Below are positions 14,101-15,815 of a stretch of 15,815 bases of DNA, piece by piece; within the stretch, counting starts at the first letter, position 1, and every line of letters begins with the position of its first letter. Origin of the DNA: Verrucomicrobiia bacterium. GTDB lineage: Bacteria > Verrucomicrobiota > Verrucomicrobiia > JABWAM01. The stretch spans positions 1 through 15,815 of the forward strand of contig JABWAM010000025.1 in NCBI GenBank assembly GCA_013360985.1. The letters run 5' to 3'. Made by a program: the position numbers and the translations under genes. The notes below the pieces were generated by a model that saw only the letters and a program-made list of their open reading frames with translations, had not been told where the DNA came from and made no database searches.

Positions 14101-14128
14101 TTGCGCGGGCCGTTTTCTCGAGTAGACT
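14101..14128 (+). promoter_or_regulatory. Possible promoter for the Hsp70 gene
   Basis: TTGCGC (14101-14106) and TAGACT (14123-14128) are separated by 16 bp in the divergent sigma/dnaK spacer. Each is a partial match to the sigma-70 -35 and -10 boxes. No CIRCE-type inverted repeat was seen. This is a weak call based on position and spacing. Confidence 0.25.
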
Positions 14129-14201
14129 GCGCATCTACCAAAATTTCCGCGCGAAGTCAGCCTCGATTTCCGACGCGGGAATCGCGCCCCTCAACATTTC
14201 C

Positions 14202-15815
<1,614 letters not shown>

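Overview
The window is about 65-70% GC by eye and looks like bacterial chromosome from a Gram-negative organism. My best guess is Verrucomicrobiota or a PVC-group relative. The main reason is the sigma factor near 13.2-14.1 kb, whose region 2 and region 4 wording resembles verrucomicrobial RpoD-like proteins that lack region 1.1. The N-terminal part of the Hsp70 gene beside it points the same way. This is recall of family sequences, not a search. Many genes lack a clear Shine-Dalgarno sequence (sucC, yajQ, metXW, the sigma factor and dnaK).

Left part (1-9973), ordinary chromosome. In order: the 3' part of a dipeptide/oligopeptide-type ABC permease (+); sucC-sucD, both subunits of succinyl-CoA synthetase (+); a small DUF2062 membrane protein (-); a periplasmic Do-like (HtrA/DegP) protease with two PDZ domains (+); and an MFS transporter (+). 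The MFS gene converges on, and overlaps by 11 bp, a four-gene minus-strand cluster. Read 5' to 3', that cluster is apt (adenine salvage), an L,D-transpeptidase, yajQ, and a single gene that fuses homoserine O-acyltransferase MetX to methionine-biosynthesis protein MetW. apt and the transpeptidase gene overlap as TGATG; the other gaps are short.

Middle part (9974-13158), a 3.2-kb island of mobile-element debris between apt and the sigma gene. It holds, left to right: 343 bp without a recognisable gene; a 5' fragment of an IS5-family transposase gene; a structurally complete IS3-family element (orfA/orfB, slippery A7G, DDE with 35-residue spacing, imperfect terminal repeats, a perfect 13-bp-arm hairpin in its leader); the last 22 codons of an integron-integrase-like tyrosine recombinase, abutting the right end of the IS; two overlapping small minus-strand genes (one DUF4160-like); and a second, internal IS5-family fragment. 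The two IS5 fragments share a perfect 59-bp block but are otherwise diverged. The integrase tail suggests that an integron or similar integrase gene once stood here and was destroyed by insertions.

Right part (13159-15815). A sigma-70 factor (-) is divergent from an Hsp70/DnaK gene (+) that runs off the window. The Hsp70 gene changes character at about residues 130-165. Upstream it uses the mixed codons of the rest of the window and resembles an HscA/DnaK-like protein. Downstream it is a textbook DnaK with about 34 glutamates all GAG and no AAA lysine codon. This looks like a sequence join, either an assembly chimera at a conserved gene or a natural mosaic.

I did not find a clearly new defence or regulatory system. 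The items most worth a second look are the MetX-MetW fusion, the integrase remnant with its neighbouring small-gene pair, the mosaic IS5 copies, and the hybrid dnaK.
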